64,000 nucleotides of DNA from Rotaria socialis (lineage: Eukaryota > Rotifera > Eurotatoria > Philodinida > Philodinidae): NCBI GenBank assembly GCA_905331475.1, contig CAJNYU010001438.1:62001-126000 (forward strand), given 5' to 3'. The first letter of the stretch is position 1, and every line of letters begins with the position of its first letter. Shown one piece after another: positions 60,048-64,000 of this stretch. The position numbers were made by a program, and so were the translations under genes. Below the pieces are notes generated by a model that was not told the origin of the DNA, did not search any database, and saw only the letters and a program-made list of their open reading frames with translations.

Positions 60048-63000
60048 TAATTGTCATCATCTTCGTTATTATACTGCTTACGAGCATTTGTCGAAGGTAA
60101 CATACGGAATACATCTAAATAAAAAGAATATTTTCCTGAAAAACCACAATAACATTTTAAAACATACCTTCATGATCACCATTTGGTATTTCAGTATCTT
60201 CATCATCATCTTTCTTTCTACGATTTGAAGCGATTGGTTTTTCTTTTCTTGTTGATAGTGATGTTGATGAATAAGCTGCTATTCAATTGGACAAAAACAA
60301 AAAAAAATAATGTTATCAATGGAATTTCTCGCTTTCACATACAATCAGGTGACAAATTCGTCTCTCTGGTTGAACTTGATGAAACTAAAGAGCCACCTTT
60401 TTCTAGGCGTTCACATAATGTTTGAATGCGTTTTTTCAATTTATTTATATCCATATTTGTGGTTGAATTTCCTATTGTACTCGGCATCGAGCCTAGTTCG
60501 GCGCTTTTTGATCGTGCAAGGACAGTGCGTAATGCATAATTTACTGCTGCATCAACAGTTTCTTCCCAACCCTGGACGAAAGAAAAAATAAGAAATTAAA
60601 ATACTATTATGAAGAAGCAAACTAATTTCTCGGAGCATAAACATTCCTCTTGGGAAATTATTGATATCATATCCGTGAAATAAACTAACCGTTTACTTGA
60701 AACTTAAGAGACTTGCCTTATGTTATTGTACGGAGAATGTGTGTCCCAAAAGTAACAAAAAAACCAACTAAAGTTGAATATCACTTAAACGACATAAATA
60801 GTTGAAGGACTTTTTTTTGTCCTTTAAAATTTTGCATTGAACATATTTTTTGGTATATGCTGATGTTTAGAAGTGAAGTCAAAACTATTTCAAATCAACA
60901 ATCAATCGAAGAAGTTTTCCAAAAAAATTCAATATAGAAGAATCAATTATAATTTTCGGTGGAATACTAAAATGTAGAAATCACTTCTATTCTCAATGTA
61001 AGTTTCTATATTGAATCGATAGCTATATGTAGAGTAATTAAAAATGAAGTGTACGATACTATCAGAAATATGTCGATAACTGCTTCTGTACGAAAGTATT
61101 TTTCCAGTGTCTTTTAGATCACTCTAAAATAAAATTCTATTTTCGCTAGGAACGATTAAACTTCAGATAAATAAATAGAACAACAATATATTGACGTTAA
61201 ATCTATCGCAAACAATACATTTTATGATAAAATCTTTTGTTATATCCTATTTGGAAAATAGGCTTCAGTTCAAAAGAGCTGGTAAAACTTTTATTGTATT
61301 TACATTATTCTTTGTTAATGTCATAGAGTCCTCACACGAGCGGTTTTCGTTTGCGCTTTCATTGGAAGCTATCCTAAATAATAGGAGTTCTCGTTCTTTA
61401 AGTAAAGACATTTTATGATTACATAAATAAATGACGATCGCGGCACATGGTTTCTTTTATCTTAGGATGAAATATGAGAATTTAAAGCAGGAACATTACC
61501 GCTTGACATGCTATTTTGAAGAAAAGAAAATTAAATATATTGAAAGAGAATCCAAAGAGAATAATTCTTTCCCTAATGACTTGTTCTTTGACCTTTCCTC
61601 ATTGAATGCAACATTTAAAAAAATATGATTTTATAGAACAGAACATTTTTAACTAGTCGAATGAAATATTACTATTGGATATTTATAAAATAGTCCTAAT
61701 AGCAGCAGATTTAAGAAAACAAAACAACCCACTTGTTCATTATCATCTGATGTAACCGGTGATAAAATGGCATTTAATAATTGAGCGTTGTCACTTGATA
61801 AACTGACACTAATTTTCAACAGAAGACAAATAAGTTTAGTTGCACACGATAAATCATGTGAGCACCGATTTAATTCATAACGACTTTGTTCATATCGATC
61901 AGCAAGTGCAAGAATCTAGATTTAGAATAGCAAGATTGTATTGACAACTTTTTCTTTTTCTTTTAAAGTAAATAAAACCTGTTGATTTGTGTTTTCAAGT
62001 AAAATATCGAGATTATCAAGTAATGATGGTGTTTTATCTTTAAATTTACTGAGTAGACGTTTCTGTATAGCTCGAAATTGCTTTGAACTTATTTCTAATG
62101 TCGAATTAATTTGTTCACATTCAACACGTAATTCATAGTGACGATCAATTATTGAAAAATAATCGTTTAATGGTAATGGATCACCAAATTCAAATTCGAT
62201 GCTCGATGATGCACTTAAACGTTCAATAAGTAAATTAGAAAACAGCCAAATACTTGCGAGAGAATCACTTTGAAAACGATATTTCTCTAGAGAGAAAATG
62301 ATCCTTTTTTTTTAATCAGAAAGAAAAGTCAATTGAAATCATACGTGATTTTGATGATGCTAATATTGATACATTTTCCACTGAACCATAGAATCGAACA
62401 GTTAATCCTTGCTGTTGATTAGTATCTCCTGTAGAAAGTTCTAAAATAAAAATAGACTTTATTTAAAAAAAAATTACAATTCGAAATTCTTGCAGCTTAT
62501 AATGACAGTTAGATCGGAGTCGATAGGCTAGATTATGTGATTGATTTATTTTCAATTGGTTTTGTGAAAAACACGAAAAGGTTTTATAATTGGGACTTAG
62601 TAGGAAAAATATATCTTTCATATAAGGCATGATTTTCTCGAGAAAATTCAGTCATGAGAAACTGTTGCTAATCCTCAATCTGATACGATAACAATAGTAT
62701 TCGGTCAAGAATTTAATGACAATTATCCAATTTTATCTAAGAAGAGAAGAACGAAAAATTCTTATTCTAGCTTTCAGTAATTATTTTCCAGGGAACCTTT
62801 TTAAATCATAAGTTAGAGTATTCTTACCAGGAAACACTCTGTTTAAATCAGCTACAGGTTTATTAGCGCCCAATGTTATTTTACATTGGTCAGCCGTAGT
62901 AGCTGATATTGGTTGTTGATATGAACGTGCAACAAGTTTTATTGGTAATTTGTAAGACTTTTGAATAGTCTGGCAAACATCTAAAGATAGAATAATCGAA

Positions 63001-64000
63001 GATTTAAAGTTACCATTAATATAAAATAATTTAAAAACAAAAAGAAAAAGAAAACTCAAGCTTCTGATGTTCAATGCCTTTACTTACTATCTGACATCGT
63101 ATTATATGAAACTGTAAATGTCGCTTCAAGATTCCATGGCGTAAGATCATCCCGCATCCAGAATACGATCGATGCTGTACCAATCGCAGAAATACCTGAA
63201 ACGGTGAGAAGAGATTTTGAAATTTTGCTTTCAGTATTCTATTAGGTTGCAAACCGCCAATGTGGCCCATTCGAATTTCATTTGGTTGTGCACATAATGG
63301 AGTGTGAACATGAACCGTGAGAAGAGTATTTTGTATAGCTTCACTACTTTTCACACGTATATTTACACATAATGATGGTACTGTAGATTCAACATCATGT
63401 CTTTGAAATCTTGTTTCATCTGTTGTCTGAAAATTAAAATCTCATCGAATAAAACAATCAAGCAGCTGTTTTCAAAGTGAACGTACCGAAAATTGATTTG
63501 TATCATCAATTTGAATAGTAACTTGTGCATTTGATTTTCGTTTTACTACTAAAGCTAAAAGAAGAAAATCATTTATAGAAAAAAAAAAGAAAAACCTCAA
63601 AGCAAGCATTTACTTGGATCATTCATGGCTTGTTTTATTTGTTTATTTAATTTTGTTAACTGTTCTTCGGCCTCTTCAACATTAATCATTGTACTAGACA
63701 TTATTGTTGGAATGGATGTTGAAACAGGATCAGTACCCAAGTAACAACATTGTAATAGACCTGTTTCGCTGAGCGTACAAATCATACCGCGTATATCTCT
63801 GAAAATATTTTTTTATCATTTCTATTTTTCTTGCTGTTGATAGACTTACTGAATGGTGGCTACTTCAATTTGAACAGGAACAGAATCAACATGAGCTGCC
63901 CAACGAATATGACCATCTTGAGCAATAAATAATGTACGAGAGTGTGTACCGATAATATAGCGAACGCTCGGGTTAGATGCATCAGATTGTGATACTAAAG
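60048..64000 (-). CDS. BBS9: BBS9 (PTHB1), BBSome subunit, 3' part
   Basis: The gene enters from the right edge and ends at TAA 60048-60050. Exons read, in order: TLSETGLLQCCYLGTDP near the end of the beta-propeller, a linker, an Ig-like appendage, RFQSDSLASIWLFSNLLIER, LPLNDYFSIIDRHYELRVEC, KQFRAIQKRLLSKFKDKTP, GWEETVDAAVNYALRTVLAR and a charged tail with KKDDDEDTEIPNGD. These match vertebrate BBS9 segment by segment (GHLQCSYLGTDP, VQFRAIQRRLLARFKDKTP, LGWEETVDAAISHLL). BBS9 is a core BBSome subunit needed for membrane-protein traffic in cilia. The intron 60572-61732 is over 1 kb and holds nothing that I recognise. The N-terminal half lies outside the window. Confidence 0.92.
60572..61732 (-). 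other. Long BBS9 intron, nothing recognised
   Basis: A 1.16-kb GT-AG intron in phase 0. A short hairpin (AAGGAC / GTCCTT with a T-run loop) lies near 60804-60824. The open frames 61191-61418 and 61431-61628 show no family resemblance. Confidence 0.5.

Noticed and set aside
1..64000. CRISPR arrays, bacterial operons, tRNA or rRNA genes
   Set aside because: The window is eukaryotic. I found no regularly spaced identical repeats and no tRNA-like cloverleaf or rRNA segment on reading, though a covariance-model scan was not possible.

Overview
The window is animal nuclear DNA, most likely from a bdelloid rotifer. It is AT-rich, and its protein-coding genes are cut by many GT-AG introns, mostly about 45-70 bp long. 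Their encoded proteins are clearly metazoan: BBS9, CFAP74, TPGS1, ACAP, PIG-C, Flower and RPL34. Several features fit bdelloids in particular: a type II membrane protein with laminin-G-like domains, a relic resembling an F-box/LRR-like family I remember from bdelloid proteomes, an intronless fungal/bacterial-type oxygenase, and a probable spliced-leader acceptor. The species call is inference. A 100-base run of N marks an assembly gap at 28494-28593.

Left third (1-20.8 kb). Two tandem intronless genes on the minus strand encode dynamin-like GTPases fused to protein kinases. The first (1510-4689) has a complete kinase and a C-terminal RING finger. The second (5980-8571) has a degenerate kinase and an in-frame TGA 29 codons before the natural end of its reading frame. 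They are followed on the same strand by a multi-exon gene of uncertain identity (10143-13557), an ACAP-type Arf-GAP (13994-18789) and PIG-C of GPI-anchor synthesis (19614-20754).

Middle (20.8-40 kb). This part is gene-poor. It holds a RING remnant, a copy of a dispersed 300-bp repeat, an F-box-like relic, a small proline-rich gene, several elements with inverted-repeat ends around the assembly gap, a LamG-like membrane protein gene (31287-34537) and a Flower/CACFD1 gene (36970-37833).

Right third (40-64 kb). This is dense and rich in cilia genes. RPL34 and TPGS1 diverge from a 304-bp interval. An ANKRD29-like gene lies antisense inside a TPGS1 intron. CFAP74 starts 60 bp after the TPGS1 stop, with a 3' splice site directly before its ATG, which suggests a trans-spliced operon. 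A complete mpaB/rubber-oxygenase-like gene sits inside a CFAP74 intron. A GTP cyclohydrolase feedback regulator with an acidic tail and the 3' part of BBS9 follow on the minus strand. TPGS1 (tubulin polyglutamylation), CFAP74 (central apparatus C1a projection) and BBS9 (BBSome) all serve cilia.

The strongest candidates for something undescribed are the GTPase-kinase-RING fusion beside its pseudokinase paralogue, the oxygenase gene nested in a cilia gene, and the TPGS1-CFAP74 transcription unit. All exon joins were worked out by eye from splice motifs and reading phase. No database search was possible.
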